From Methylacidiphilum infernorum V4 (GTDB lineage Bacteria > Verrucomicrobiota > Verrucomicrobiia > Methylacidiphilales > Methylacidiphilaceae), in assembly GCF_000019665.1 (NCBI RefSeq), contig NC_010794.1, positions 868,001 through 932,000 on the forward strand: a stretch of DNA of 64,000 bases, written 5' to 3'. The translations under genes were made by a program, and so were the position numbers. Below the pieces are notes generated by a model. The model saw only the letters and a list, made by a program, of their open reading frames with translations, was not told the DNA's origin and ran no database searches. Every line of letters begins with the position of its first letter. Positions within the stretch are counted from its first letter, which is position 1. Below, piece by piece: positions 50,513 through 60,077 of this stretch.

Positions 50513-50619
50513 AACAAGGGAGATCGTAGAAAAGGATATGTTTTGGAAAGCCAAAAGTCATTTTTTATCGTATATTCCTTGGCTGTTCATTGCTGGAACT
50601 TATAAATTTTTATAACTAG

Positions 50620-51480
50620 ATGAATACGGAAGAAAAAGAAAAAAAACTTTTAAAAAAAAGGATAGGCTTTTTAGGTCCGGAAGCTACTTTTTCGCACCTG
50701 GTCGTTAAAAAGAGATTTCCCAAGGACCTCCATCAATCCCTTGATTCGATAGAAGCCATTATCGATTTTGTTAAAGAACATACCGAGGATGAAGAAAGAA
50801 TCGGCTTGATACCCATCGAAAATTCCACTGGGGGGATGATTCTCGAATCAGTGGATCTCCTTTTAGAAGAAGATTTTCATCTCTACATCCAGGAAGAGCT
50901 TTCGTTAAACGTTGAGCTAGCCTTAATTGGGAGAAAAGGGGAAGAGATTAAAGAGATATTTTCCCATCCTACCCCGCTATTCTATTGCAGGAAATGGCTT
51001 AAAGCAAGATATCCCCTGGCTAAAGTCATAAGGACCTCAAGCACTTCGGAGGCAGCCCAAATCGTTTCCCAAACTCCTGATTCAGCAGCGCTGTCGACTC
51101 GCCTTGCTTCAGAAATTTATAAGCTGGACATTTTGGAATTTCCCGTGCTCGAGGGAAGTCTCAATCTCACCCAATTCTTTGTATTGGGGCGGTCCCCCTA
51201 TTTAGGAGATACCGCGGAAACAACCCTTGTTTTTTCTGTAAAAGATGAACCCGGTAGTTTGTGTTCTTTTTTGGAGCCTTTTAGAGATGAGAAGTTGAAT
51301 ATTAAAAGAATCGTTTCTCGCCCCATCCCCGGCAAATTAAACACCTATCTGTTCCTTTTTTCGATACAAGCCGGGAAGGAGTCTTTACGGTTGGAAAACG
51401 CTTTACGGAAAGCACAAAGGTATTCTCTTTGGCTTAAATCTTTGGGTTCCTATCCGGTGAGAGAAACCTTCAATGTATGA
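50620..51480 (+). CDS. pheA: Prephenate dehydratase, with altered TRF motif
   Basis: Makes phenylpyruvate for phenylalanine synthesis. 286 aa: catalytic domain with GFLGPEATFSH, IPIENSTGGMILES, TSSTSEAAQIVSQ and AALSTRLASEIY, then an ACT domain (TTLVFSVKDEPGSLCSFLEPF, NIKRIVSRPI). There is no fused chorismate mutase. The usual catalytic TRF is TQF here (residues 184-186): Arg is replaced by Gln (codon at 51172-51174). The ENSTGG block also departs from the more usual ENSxEG. It diverges from the LPS operon. Confidence 0.88.
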   Translation: MNTEEKEKKLLKKRIGFLGPEATFSHLVVKKRFPKDLHQSLDSIEAIIDFVKEHTEDEERIGLIPIENSTGGMILESVDLLLEEDFHLYIQEELSLNVELALIGRKGEEIKEIFSHPTPLFYCRKWLKARYPLAKVIRTSSTSEAAQIVSQTPDSAALSTRLASEIYKLDILEFPVLEGSLNLTQFFVLGRSPYLGDTAETTLVFSVKDEPGSLCSFLEPFRDEKLNIKRIVSRPIPGKLNTYLFLFSIQAGKESLRLENALRKAQRYSLWLKSLGSYPVRETFNV

Positions 51481-51497
51481 AAGATTTTGAAAGGGGA

Positions 51498-52115
51498 CTA
51501 CCACCATCCTTCTCCCCAGCCCGTCGTCCAGGGCTCGAATCCTACGGGCTCCCACAAGTTTTCCAGGATAGATCGCGTGGGAATTTTTTGTGCATAGGCA
51601 GGAAGAGATTCCTTGGGCCAGAGAAAAAATTCTTCTCCCTCTACAATGAGAAAATGGGAACTGTCCATTTTCATTTTGAAGGGAGAAACGACTTGGCCGC
51701 TGATCGTGATCATTTTGCCCGTGGAGTAAACCTTGGGATCAAGCTTTCCTTTATACCAGAAATAAAATTTACCTTGAGAAGGAGATTTCATGATCGGTTT
51801 GTCTGTTGCCCGGTCTAATGGTTTTTGAATGATGAGCATCAAGCTTTCTCCTTCCTGGGTCATGCACCGTTGGATTATCCCTCCTAAAAGAACGTGTTGC
51901 CCAATAAAGGCACTTGGTCTTGTAGCCAGGAGGGAAAAAGAAGGCTGTTTTTTGGCTTTAAACCGTTGTGAGCTTGTAATGGGACTAATGGAACAACCCA
52001 TTGCAGCATTCAGAAATAGAAACAGAAGCAAGATTTTCTTCGTCATAGAATCCGGCGCCCTCAAATTCAATTTGACAACGATTAACAATTTCCTTGTTTT
52101 GAAAAAAGCTAGCAA
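51498..52115 (-). CDS. Slp-family outer-membrane lipoprotein
   Basis: 205 aa. A signal sequence (ILLLFLFLNAAMGC) has a lipobox ending in Cys. The body contains GQHVLLGGIIQRC, LIIQKPLD, GKFYFWYKGKLDPKVYSTGKMITISGQVV and LIVEGEEFFLWP, matching the Slp pattern. Slp in E. coli is a starvation-induced outer-membrane lipoprotein and is linked to acid stress. The role here is unknown. It converges on pheA with 17 bases between the stops. Confidence 0.77.
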   Translation of the reverse strand: MLAFFKTRKLLIVVKLNLRAPDSMTKKILLLFLFLNAAMGCSISPITSSQRFKAKKQPSFSLLATRPSAFIGQHVLLGGIIQRCMTQEGESLMLIIQKPLDRATDKPIMKSPSQGKFYFWYKGKLDPKVYSTGKMITISGQVVSPFKMKMDSSHFLIVEGEEFFLWPKESLPAYAQKIPTRSILENLWEPVGFEPWTTGWGEGWW

Positions 52116-52145
52116 AATGTTTTAAAAAAGAAAAAAGAATAGGAA

Positions 52146-53015
52146 ATGTTAAAAGTAGCTCTTATTCAAAGTTATGGGGCTTGCGACCCAAAAGAAGGAC
52201 TTAATAAACAGATAGAATTGATCTATAAAGCCAAAGAGCAAGGAGCTCAAATTGTCTGTACCCAGGAACTTTTTAGGACCCGTTATTTTTGTAATCGGAT
52301 CGATCCCCGTTTCTTTGAATGGGCAGAAGAAATTAATGGTCCTACTTTTCAGAGCTTTATAGAAATTGCCCACAAGCTTAACATTGTGTTGATCGGTTCT
52401 ATCTTTGAAAAAAGAACCCCCGGCTTATACCACAACACCGCTATAGTGATCGATGCGGATGGAAAGTACTTGGGTTGTTATAGAAAGGCCCACATTCCTG
52501 ATGACCCGGGGTATTTTGAAAAATATTATTTTACCCCTGGAGAAATGGAATTTCCTGTCTTTCAGACCCGTTTTGCCAAGATTGGGGTCTTGATTTGCTG
52601 GGACCAGTGGTTCCCTGAGCCGGCAAGAATTCTTGCATTAAGGGGAGCACAGATTATTTTTTATCCTACGGCTATAGGATGGCTTTTGGAAGAAAAACAA
52701 TCCTTTGGTCAGGATCAGTTGTCCGCTTGGCAGTCCATACAGCGCTCCCATGCTCTGGCTAATGGAATTTATGTAGCCTCTGTGAACCGTGTTGGTATCG
52801 AAGGAGACGAACGGAGCCGATGCATAGAATTCTGGGGGAGGAGTTTTTTTGCCGATCCTTTTGGAAGAATAATCAAAGAGGCGGGAGAAAAAGAAGAAAT
52901 TCTCCTCGCGGAGATAGATTTTGCTCTTATAGAAAAAACAAGAATAAATTGGCCTTTTTTGCGTGACCGGCGCATTGATCTTTACCGGAAGATAACCGAA
53001 AGGTTCCTTTCTTAG
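52146..53015 (+). CDS. aguB: N-carbamoylputrescine amidase
   Basis: A nitrilase-superfamily enzyme of 289 aa that hydrolyses N-carbamoylputrescine to putrescine. The triad is visible: Glu in TQELF, Lys in YRKAHIPD, Cys in VLICWDQWFPEPAR. The DDPGYFEKYYFTPGE and FGRIIKEAGEKEE blocks are typical of AguB. It starts the aguB-aguA pair, 4 bases before aguA. No speA (arginine decarboxylase) is in view. Confidence 0.95.
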   Translation: MLKVALIQSYGACDPKEGLNKQIELIYKAKEQGAQIVCTQELFRTRYFCNRIDPRFFEWAEEINGPTFQSFIEIAHKLNIVLIGSIFEKRTPGLYHNTAIVIDADGKYLGCYRKAHIPDDPGYFEKYYFTPGEMEFPVFQTRFAKIGVLICWDQWFPEPARILALRGAQIIFYPTAIGWLLEEKQSFGQDQLSAWQSIQRSHALANGIYVASVNRVGIEGDERSRCIEFWGRSFFADPFGRIIKEAGEKEEILLAEIDFALIEKTRINWPFLRDRRIDLYRKITERFLS

Positions 53016-53019
53016 TTCC

Positions 53020-54096
53020 ATGAATAGAATACTGCCTGAGTGTAGAGTAAAAAACGGCTATTCCTACCCCAGCCCAGGATTTCGTCTACCTGCCGAATGG
53101 GAAAGGCATAGGGCAACCTGGCTTACATGGCCAAGAAAAGAAAGTATCAGTTTTCCTGGTATTTATGGAGAAATTGAAGAAACCTGGATAAAACTCGTTC
53201 GGACTATTTCAAGAGATGAACAGGTAAGGATAAACGTGTTTGACCAAAAACAATACGAAGAGGTTGAGCGGTTCATCAAAGAAAGAGGAGGGGAAATAAA
53301 CCAGAAGATTTTTTTGTATGAAAACCCAGCTTATGAGCCTTGGTGCAGGGACCATGGACCTATTTTTATTAAAAATGAAAAAGAAATAGCGATAGTCGAT
53401 TTTGGTTACAATGCATGGGGGGGAAAATATCCTCCCTATGAGCTTGACGACCGTGTCCCTCAACAAATAGGCAGGTATTTGGGGATGCGCGTTTTTTCTC
53501 CTGGAATTATAGTTGAAGGAGGGGCAATTGATTCTAACGGCCAGGGTATTCTTTTAGCTTCTTTAAAGAGCATAGCAAACCCCAATAGGAATCCGGGTAT
53601 TTCTTTGAAAACAATAGAAGAAATATTCCATAAATTTCTCGGGACGGAAAAAGTGATCTGGCTTAAGGCGGAGGTTGCCGGAGATGACACCGACGGGCAC
53701 GTGGACCAGTATAGCAGGTTTTTGAATACGAAAACCATTGCAGCCGCTTTCGAAAGCAACAGATCGGATAGTAATTACAACAGCCTTTGTGAAAATTTAA
53801 AGCAGTTGTCCAAAGCAAAAGATAACCAGGGGAAAGGCTTTGAAATTGTGGAAATTCCTATGCCTGCACCCTTAGTCCGGGAAGGCCTGAGATTGCCCGC
53901 TTCTTATCTTAATTTTTATTTCACGAACCGTTCCCTGTTGGTTCCTGTCTTTAACGATCCTATGGACGAAAAAGCCCTGGAGATATTGCAGAGTTTTTCT
54001 CCGCAAAGAAAAGTTTGTCCAGTCCCAGCTTGTGACCTGGTTTGGGGCCTAGGAGCCGTGCATTGTATAACGCAGCAGGAGCCGGAATGGGATTAG
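53020..54096 (+). CDS. aguA: Agmatine deiminase
   Basis: Converts agmatine to N-carbamoylputrescine. 358 aa. PAEWERHRATWLTWP, WCRDHGPIFI, VEGGAIDSNG, EVAGDDTDGHVDQYSRF and the catalytic Cys in WGLGAVHCITQQEP are the agmatine deiminase motifs. Together with AguB it makes putrescine from agmatine. The genes are 4 bases apart. Confidence 0.96.
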   Translation: MNRILPECRVKNGYSYPSPGFRLPAEWERHRATWLTWPRKESISFPGIYGEIEETWIKLVRTISRDEQVRINVFDQKQYEEVERFIKERGGEINQKIFLYENPAYEPWCRDHGPIFIKNEKEIAIVDFGYNAWGGKYPPYELDDRVPQQIGRYLGMRVFSPGIIVEGGAIDSNGQGILLASLKSIANPNRNPGISLKTIEEIFHKFLGTEKVIWLKAEVAGDDTDGHVDQYSRFLNTKTIAAAFESNRSDSNYNSLCENLKQLSKAKDNQGKGFEIVEIPMPAPLVREGLRLPASYLNFYFTNRSLLVPVFNDPMDEKALEILQSFSPQRKVCPVPACDLVWGLGAVHCITQQEPEWD

Positions 54097-54118
54097 AACT
54101 TAGCCGTGTAACTCTATT

Positions 54119-54670
54119 ATGATTTACCATCTTTCATTAAAAGCGGTTTCATTTGGAACGGGGTTGCTCCATTTATTAGTCGGGGCGGTTGGTTTTTTTT
54201 ATCCCTCTTTTTTTGGAAAATTTCTTAAGGATTTTTCCCGAAATGACTGGCTGGGGAGGGTTATGATGGGCATTGCCGTTTTATGGACGGTCATTTTGTT
54301 GGCCACGATAGACCTGGGAGAATATACCCCCCAGCGGATATGGTTTGTCCTTTTTGCCTTTATTTTCGGCTCCTTGGTTATCCTGGCTATTGAAGATTTT
54401 ATCGCTGTTAGAGCTTTAGCCCTCCTTCTTTTATTGGGTGCCGATGTGATTTTGGATGGTGCTTTTTTAAGCGACAGAAGTTGGCGTATCTTGCTTGTCC
54501 TCCTTGCTTATGGATGGATCGTTATGGGAATGTTTTTCGTAAGCATGCCCTACTTGGCTCGAGACAAGATAGCTTGGGTTTGTACTTCAGATAAGAAGAT
54601 CAAAATGGCTGCTCTTTTTCCCATGATTCTTGGACTTGTCTTATTTACACTCGGGTTGGTCGATTCCTAA
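54119..54670 (+). CDS. Hypothetical multi-spanning membrane protein
   Basis: 183 aa with about six hydrophobic segments (SFGTGLLHLLVGAVGFFYP, VMMGIAVLWTVILLATI, IWFVLFAFIFGSLVILAI, ALALLLLLGADVILDG, ILLVLLAYGWIVMGMFFV and MILGLVLFTLGLV). No family recognised. It follows aguA by 22 bases and precedes a GT9 gene by 11, so it may share a transcript with both. Confidence 0.75.
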   Translation: MIYHLSLKAVSFGTGLLHLLVGAVGFFYPSFFGKFLKDFSRNDWLGRVMMGIAVLWTVILLATIDLGEYTPQRIWFVLFAFIFGSLVILAIEDFIAVRALALLLLLGADVILDGAFLSDRSWRILLVLLAYGWIVMGMFFVSMPYLARDKIAWVCTSDKKIKMAALFPMILGLVLFTLGLVDS

Positions 54671-54681
54671 AAGACTCAAAC

Positions 54682-55647
54682 ATGAAGAGGATCGTGGTCA
54701 TTAGGGGAGGAGGATTGGGAGATTTTATTCATACCCTACCGGCTTTATCGATCTTGAGGAATCATTGCCAATCCGCCAAAATAGATTTTCTTGGAACTCC
54801 TCGTTATGGGATACTGGGAGAAAAAAGATACTATTTTGACAAGGTTTATGATATAGGGAGTTCTCTTTTCACTCCTCTTTTTTCTGAAGAAAGAATTTTC
54901 CGACCAAAACTGGAAAATATTTTTTCCCCTGTTGATTTAGTGCTCTGTTACTCACCCGATAATCATGGTGTATTAAGAAACAATCTCAAATTTTATGGAG
55001 TGAGAAAAATCCTCTATTGTCCTCCTTTTCCTGGCCGGGGAAACGTTTTAGAATGGCTCGCTTTGCCGGTAGTTGAACTAGGAATGATCGATTCCACAGA
55101 GCACATTCCCCCTCCTTTCATATATCTCACTCCACAAGATGAGAAGAACGCATCGGCTTTATTAGATGGCCTGGAAAGCCGCCAACCAATCATCGCTGTT
55201 CATCCGGGAAGTGGTAGTCCAAAAAAGAATTGGCCTGCCGACAGTTGGATCTCCTTGTGTCAAAAATTGAAAGAAAAAGCTTGCCAAGTCGTTTTAATTC
55301 TAGGCCCTGCAGAAATGAACAGGATAGAGTTGAATGGACTAGCTGCTGATCTGAGGATAGTCGATCAAGAACTTCCCACTGTTGCCGCGATACTTAAAAG
55401 AAGTACTGTTTATTGCGGTCATGATAGTGGTATCACGCAGCTGGCCCTAGCGGTGGGATGCCCTTCAATTGCGTTGTTCGGTCCTACCGATCCCCATGTT
55501 TGGCTGTATAGAAAACTAGATAAAAGGAGGTGCTCGGTACTATGGAATGGAGAAGAAAAAGTTACCGTTCCAGTGGATAAAGTTTTATGTTGTATTTCAA
55601 AAATGTTAGAAGAATATAATTTTCATCATGCGGTTGATATACCTTGA
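54682..55647 (+). CDS. GT9-family glycosyltransferase (heptosyltransferase-like)
   Basis: 321 aa. The N-terminus IVVIRGGGLGDFIHTLPALSILR is the GT9 signature. IAVHPGSGSPKKNWPADSWISL, VILGPAEM and VYCGHDSGITQLALAVGCPSIALFGPTDP match ADP-heptose:LPS heptosyltransferases. It would add heptose to the LPS core on the cytoplasmic side, fitting the heptose genes 4-5 kb away. The substrate is inferred. It overlaps the cysteine desulfurase gene by 20 bases. Confidence 0.87.
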   Translation: MKRIVVIRGGGLGDFIHTLPALSILRNHCQSAKIDFLGTPRYGILGEKRYYFDKVYDIGSSLFTPLFSEERIFRPKLENIFSPVDLVLCYSPDNHGVLRNNLKFYGVRKILYCPPFPGRGNVLEWLALPVVELGMIDSTEHIPPPFIYLTPQDEKNASALLDGLESRQPIIAVHPGSGSPKKNWPADSWISLCQKLKEKACQVVLILGPAEMNRIELNGLAADLRIVDQELPTVAAILKRSTVYCGHDSGITQLALAVGCPSIALFGPTDPHVWLYRKLDKRRCSVLWNGEEKVTVPVDKVLCCISKMLEEYNFHHAVDIP

Positions 55648-56776
55648 TAACAATGCGACTACTCCTGTCGATCCTTTGGTGCTTAAGGAAATGGTTCCTT
55701 TTTTTTCAGTTTATTATGGGAATCCCTCCAGTCCTTATCGGCTGGGACAAGAAGCCAAGCAACACCTAAAAAAAGCGAGGATTGCTATTTGTCGGTTTCT
55801 GAATTGCGAAGAGGACGAGATTGTTTTTACAAGTTGTGGCACCGAATCGAACAATGCGGCCATTCTTTCCGCCCTTCGGACCACGGGGAAAAAAAGAATT
55901 GTAACTACGGTTACCGAACATTCGGCTATCCAGGAATTGTGCTTGGACTTGGAAAAGCGAGGATTCGATGTAGATAGGATTCCTGTAGATTCTTTGGGAT
56001 TAATCGATCTTGAGGAAGTAGAAAAGCGTATCAGCGAACAAACGGCCCTTGTTTCAGTGATGTGGGCGAATAACGAGACCGGAGTAATATTTCCCGTCGA
56101 ACAGATAGCCGAAATTTGTAGAAAAAGAGGAGTTTATTTTCATACGGATGCGGTACAGGCGGCGGGGAAAATTCCCATCGACCTTTCTAAAGTACCCGTC
56201 GATTTTCTTTCGTTAACGGGCCATAAATTTTATGCTCCAAAAGGGATTGGAGTTCTGTTTGTCCGCAAGGGAAGACCCTTTGAGCCTTTCATTCGTGGTG
56301 GTTCTCAGGAGATGCGACGGAGAGCGGGGACCGAAAATGTGCCCGCCATCGTGGGTATGGGTAAGGCTATAGAAATTCTTTCGCATCGCATGGACGAAGA
56401 AAACAAAAAGATACGGGCTCTGAGGGATCTTTTGGAAACAAGGATATTAAGTGAAGTCCCCTTGACGAAGCTTAATGGGGATAAGCTCAACAGAATTCCC
56501 AATACAACAAATATCTGTTTTAAAGGGCTTGATGCAGAAACCCTGCTTTTTGACTTGGACCAGAAGGGGATATGCGCTTCAGGCGGATCAGCCTGTACAA
56601 CAGGTTCATTAAAACCTTCCAAGGTCCTTACGGCAATGGGGTTAGATCCCTTGGAGGCGAAATCAAGTGTGCGGTTTTCCTTGGGAAGACATAATACTGA
56701 AGAAGAAATCCAGTTTGCAGCCGATGAAATTGTGAAATCTGTAGAAAAAATCAGGGGAAAAATACCCCGTCACTAA
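55628..56776 (+). CDS. Cysteine desulfurase (IscS/NifS family)
   Basis: Releases sulfur from cysteine for Fe-S clusters or Moco and thio-tRNA. 382 aa. MRLIYLDNNATTPVDP, TVTEHSAIQ, FHTDAVQAAGKIPID, SLTGHKFYAPKG (PLP Lys) and the persulfide loop ASGGSACTTGSLKPS (Cys) are present, so it looks active. It is next to a heptosyltransferase and not to iscU. The mobA-mobB-moeA genes lie 2 kb downstream, so a link to Moco sulfur transfer is possible. Confidence 0.93.
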   Translation: MRLIYLDNNATTPVDPLVLKEMVPFFSVYYGNPSSPYRLGQEAKQHLKKARIAICRFLNCEEDEIVFTSCGTESNNAAILSALRTTGKKRIVTTVTEHSAIQELCLDLEKRGFDVDRIPVDSLGLIDLEEVEKRISEQTALVSVMWANNETGVIFPVEQIAEICRKRGVYFHTDAVQAAGKIPIDLSKVPVDFLSLTGHKFYAPKGIGVLFVRKGRPFEPFIRGGSQEMRRRAGTENVPAIVGMGKAIEILSHRMDEENKKIRALRDLLETRILSEVPLTKLNGDKLNRIPNTTNICFKGLDAETLLFDLDQKGICASGGSACTTGSLKPSKVLTAMGLDPLEAKSSVRFSLGRHNTEEEIQFAADEIVKSVEKIRGKIPRH

Positions 56777-56958
56777 CTTTGAGGCTATACAAAGGGAAGG
56801 GACTTGGCTTATTTTCACCCTTTCCGTAGTCGATATTGTTTTCAAGAAGTCAGCCTGGAGTTCAAGAGGAATAAAGCTCTAGGGAGCAATTTTTCAAAAA
56901 GGAGGAAAGCTCTTCTAGGTTGGGAAAAATGCTGTAAAATATATATAAGTCCATAGTG

Positions 56959-58128
56959 ATGAACTGTTCGCTTGAAGATATCCTTTCCAGGGAAAATATA
57001 AGGAACACTCTTTTCCCGGTGACAAGAAATAGAGTGTTCATGGCGCATGCGGCGGTTTCTCCCTTGCCCGCCCCCTCAGCTGAAAAAATCTCCACTGCGG
57101 CTTTCGAAGCTTCGGATTGGAGTCAAGAAACAGAATCTTTTTTTCAAACTATTGCCCAGGCAAGAGAAACGGCCGCACAATTAATAGGAGCTCAACCTTC
57201 GGAAATCGCCCTTTTGGGTCCAACAGCCCTCGGTCTGAACTTGGTTGCCAATGGGTTACCCTGGAAACCCGGAGACGAAGTTATCTATTATCCCGACGAC
57301 TATCCAACCAATGTTTATCCATGGAAAAACCTTGAAAAATTTGGTGTCAAAGCGGTTCCCTTGTATCCAGAGGAACCCGGAAAAATTACTTTACCCTTGG
57401 TCCTTAAGGCATTGAGTCCAAGAACCAGGCTCGTGGCTTTGGCTAGCTGTCATTATCTTTCTGGCTATCTTCTTGATTACGAGGAAATAGGAGAAGAACT
57501 CCACAGAAGAGGCGTATTATTTAGTTTAGATGGGATTCAATCCCTAGGGGCATCTTCAATGGATTCAAGATATTTTGATTTTCTTAGTGCAGATTCCCAT
57601 AAATGGCTTTTAGGCCCTCTTGGTGCAGGAATATTTTATTGCAAGGAATCCCTGCAGGATTACTTGAGCCCAACTCTTCTAGGAGCATGGAATATAAAGT
57701 CTCCGGACTTTATAGCACAGGAAAAGCTGGAGGTTGAGAAAGGTGCTCGGAGGTATGAAAGTGGAGCTCTCTATGCTTTAGGCATAGTGGGGATGGAAAC
57801 CTCGATGAAACTATTGCTCTCCGTTGGAATCAACAAGATCCGGGAAAGAATTCTTTATCTTCATCAATATCTTTGGGAGAAACTTTGCCGAATGGGATGG
57901 AGGTGTCTCTCAGATAGCTTTCCGCTTGAAAGGCGCTCTGGGATCATTTCTGCTTCAGTTTTGGGAGTCGATCCCCAAGGACTCCTAGCCAAGTTAAAAT
58001 CCCAAGGAGTAGTCGTATCTTTTCGAATGGATAGGAATAAAAATTGGTATTTTCGATTTTCTCCCCATTTTTATAATACCGAAGAGGAGATCGATAAAGT
58101 CATTGAAATATTAGCCCATAAGGACTGA
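56959..58128 (+). CDS. Class V aminotransferase-like PLP enzyme
   Basis: 389 aa from ATG 56959 (GTG one codon earlier). GPTALGLNLVANGLPWKPGDEVIYY, SLDGIQSLGASSMD, SADSHKWLLGPLGAGIFY (PLP Lys) and YESGALYALGIVGM fit the class V fold, in the group of isopenicillin-N epimerase and kynureninase-like enzymes. It has no persulfide Cys loop, unlike its upstream neighbour, so it is not a desulfurase. Substrate is unknown. Confidence 0.85.
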   Translation: MNCSLEDILSRENIRNTLFPVTRNRVFMAHAAVSPLPAPSAEKISTAAFEASDWSQETESFFQTIAQARETAAQLIGAQPSEIALLGPTALGLNLVANGLPWKPGDEVIYYPDDYPTNVYPWKNLEKFGVKAVPLYPEEPGKITLPLVLKALSPRTRLVALASCHYLSGYLLDYEEIGEELHRRGVLFSLDGIQSLGASSMDSRYFDFLSADSHKWLLGPLGAGIFYCKESLQDYLSPTLLGAWNIKSPDFIAQEKLEVEKGARRYESGALYALGIVGMETSMKLLLSVGINKIRERILYLHQYLWEKLCRMGWRCLSDSFPLERRSGIISASVLGVDPQGLLAKLKSQGVVVSFRMDRNKNWYFRFSPHFYNTEEEIDKVIEILAHKD

Positions 58129-58146
58129 TCTATCCCTTATTGATCT

Positions 58147-58938
58147 ATGATTTTCGACTATCATCTTCATACTCCACTTTGTGGCCATGCTGTAGGTCAA
58201 CCCCGGGAATATGTTATGAAAGCCATAGAAAGGGGTTTAATCGAAGTCGGGTTTTCAGATCATAATCCTACGGCTTTTTATTTCGATGACTGGAGAATGC
58301 GACTGGATCAGCTCGATGAATATTTAGAACTCATTGAAGAAACGCGAGCAGAATTCCCACATTTTCCTATCCGGCTTGGCTTGGAGTGCGACTTTCTGCT
58401 CGGTCATGAAGAACATATCAGATACTTAACGACTCTGGCACCTTGGGATTACCTTATTGGCGCTGTTCATTATATTTCCAAGGACTGGGATATAGACAAT
58501 CCTGCAAAGCTGGATAGGTGGAAAGAAAGCGATGTAGAAGAAGTGTGGACTGAGTATTTTTCTTTGTATACAAAAATGGCTTGTTCAGGACTTTTCGATT
58601 TTCTCGCTCATCCCGATTTAGTAAAAAAATTTAACCACAAACCCCATCAAGATCTTTCTTCGTTTTATAAAGAATCCCTGACGGCCATGGCTGACCATAA
58701 GCTTGCTTTTGAAATCAACACGGCCGGGTTAAGGAAACCGGTAAAGGAGATCTACCCAGAGAAACGGTTCCTAGAAATGGCTTTCAAAAAACGCATCCCT
58801 ATTTTAATTAGTTCAGATGCCCATAGCCCTTCTGAAGTGGGGTCTGATTTTGACATTGCCCTGGATCTTATCCGGGAGGTTGGATACAGAGAATTAACCC
58901 TTTTTAGGTCGAGAAAGAAGGTTGTTTTCCCTTTGTAA
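58147..58938 (+). CDS. PHP-domain histidinol-phosphatase-like protein
   Basis: 263 aa. DYHLHTPLCGHAVGQPREYVMKAIERGLIEVGFSDHNP is the PHP-type HisK start with metal-binding His residues. LGLECDFLLGHEE, LIGAVHYIS, DFLAHPDLVKKF and ISSDAHSPSEVG complete the metal site. HisK makes histidinol in histidine synthesis, but other PHP phosphatases look alike. The rest of the his genes are not here. Confidence 0.87.
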   Translation: MIFDYHLHTPLCGHAVGQPREYVMKAIERGLIEVGFSDHNPTAFYFDDWRMRLDQLDEYLELIEETRAEFPHFPIRLGLECDFLLGHEEHIRYLTTLAPWDYLIGAVHYISKDWDIDNPAKLDRWKESDVEEVWTEYFSLYTKMACSGLFDFLAHPDLVKKFNHKPHQDLSSFYKESLTAMADHKLAFEINTAGLRKPVKEIYPEKRFLEMAFKKRIPILISSDAHSPSEVGSDFDIALDLIREVGYRELTLFRSRKKVVFPL

Positions 58939-58943
58939 GTCAA

Positions 58944-59555
58944 ATGGATATGGATATAGATGGGGTAGTTCTCTGTGGTGGAAAAGCAACGCGGATGGGA
59001 GGCATCGAAAAAGGACTTTTATTGTTTAAAGAAAAACCTCTTTTCCTTTATAGTGCAGAAAAACTTTCTCCAAGGGTAAAAACCTTGTGGATAAGCGCTA
59101 ACCGTTTCTTAGAAAAATACCGCTGTTATGGTTGGCCAGTTGTTCCAGATAGTATTAAAGGCTGTGGTCCTTTGGGAGGGATATATACCATCCTTAAGCA
59201 GATGAGCTCTTCTTTATTGTTGTCTGTTCCCTGTGACTGTCCATTTTTCGAAGAAACGATCGATATTAGGCTTAAGGAAAAACTCCTTTCCACGTCTGCT
59301 CCGCTCGTTTATGTTTGGGATGGGAAAAGGGAGCAATATCTTTTTGCCCTTTTTAAAAAGACGATTCTAGCCGAGCTTGAAAAATACTTGATGGCGGGAG
59401 AAAGAAAAGTCGGCTCTTTTTATCGAATCGTACAAGCGGCAAGGGTCGATATGAGTGCATGTCCCGAAAGATTTTACAACATCAACACTGTAGCCGAATT
59501 AGAGGAAGCTGAAGGGAGTGCTCAGGTTTTTGGAAAAGAAAAAGAAGTTTTATGA
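58944..59555 (+). CDS. mobA: Molybdenum cofactor guanylyltransferase
   Basis: Attaches GMP to molybdopterin. 203 aa. VVLCGGKATRMGGIEKGLLLFKEKPLF is the nucleotide-binding loop, VPDSIKGCGPLGGIYTIL and SVPCDCPFF are MobA motifs, and FYNINTVAELEEAE is the usual C-terminal block. It starts the mobA-mobB-moeA run and overlaps mobB by four bases. Confidence 0.92.
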   Translation: MDMDIDGVVLCGGKATRMGGIEKGLLLFKEKPLFLYSAEKLSPRVKTLWISANRFLEKYRCYGWPVVPDSIKGCGPLGGIYTILKQMSSSLLLSVPCDCPFFEETIDIRLKEKLLSTSAPLVYVWDGKREQYLFALFKKTILAELEKYLMAGERKVGSFYRIVQAARVDMSACPERFYNINTVAELEEAEGSAQVFGKEKEVL

Positions 59556-60070
59556 ACGCTTTTGGTTTTGTGGGCAAAAGTGGGTGCGGGAAAACCACTC
59601 TTATCTGTAAGCTTGTAAGGTATTTTTCAACCGAGGGCTTTAAAATAGGGACATTCAAGCATGCCCATAAAGGATTTCAACTCGATTACCCGGGAAAGGA
59701 CAGCTATAGGTTCAAGGACTCGGGAGCTGCGGCTGTCTGTCTTATTTCCCCTACTCAATCGGCGATGATCATCGACAATCAGCTTTCAGAGGAAATGGTT
59801 TTTCAGAAGTTTTTTGAGTTCATGAAACCTTTGGGATATGATTTTATTTTCGTTGAGGGACTTAAGCAATGGGATCTTTTGCCTAAATTCTGTTTTGTGG
59901 AGAGACTGGAAGAAGCCGGTAAAATTTTAGAGGGACTGGTCAATTGTGTGGGAGTGATAACGAAAACCAAGGAGACAAAAGATTTTTGGGAATGCAGGCC
60001 TGTTTTTTTCAGAGATGATGTAGCTGCCTTAGGCTCTTTTATTAGGCATTGGGTCCGACAGTCCCATTAA
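59552..60070 (+). CDS. mobB: Molybdopterin-guanine dinucleotide biosynthesis protein MobB
   Basis: A GTP-binding protein of 172 aa. [20 protein letters not shown] is the P-loop, [33 protein letters not shown] is the MobB signature, and [16 protein letters not shown] follows. It supports MobA but is not essential in E. coli. It overlaps mobA by four bases and precedes moeA by 7. Confidence 0.94.
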   Translation: MNAFGFVGKSGCGKTTLICKLVRYFSTEGFKIGTFKHAHKGFQLDYPGKDSYRFKDSGAAAVCLISPTQSAMIIDNQLSEEMVFQKFFEFMKPLGYDFIFVEGLKQWDLLPKFCFVERLEEAGKILEGLVNCVGVITKTKETKDFWECRPVFFRDDVAALGSFIRHWVRQSH

Positions 60071-60077
60071 GAAAAAA

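Noticed and set aside
56876-56895. Short GCTC-TAGG-GAGC hairpin followed by AATTTTT as a terminator after the desulfurase gene
   Set aside because: The stem has only four pairs; too weak to claim.
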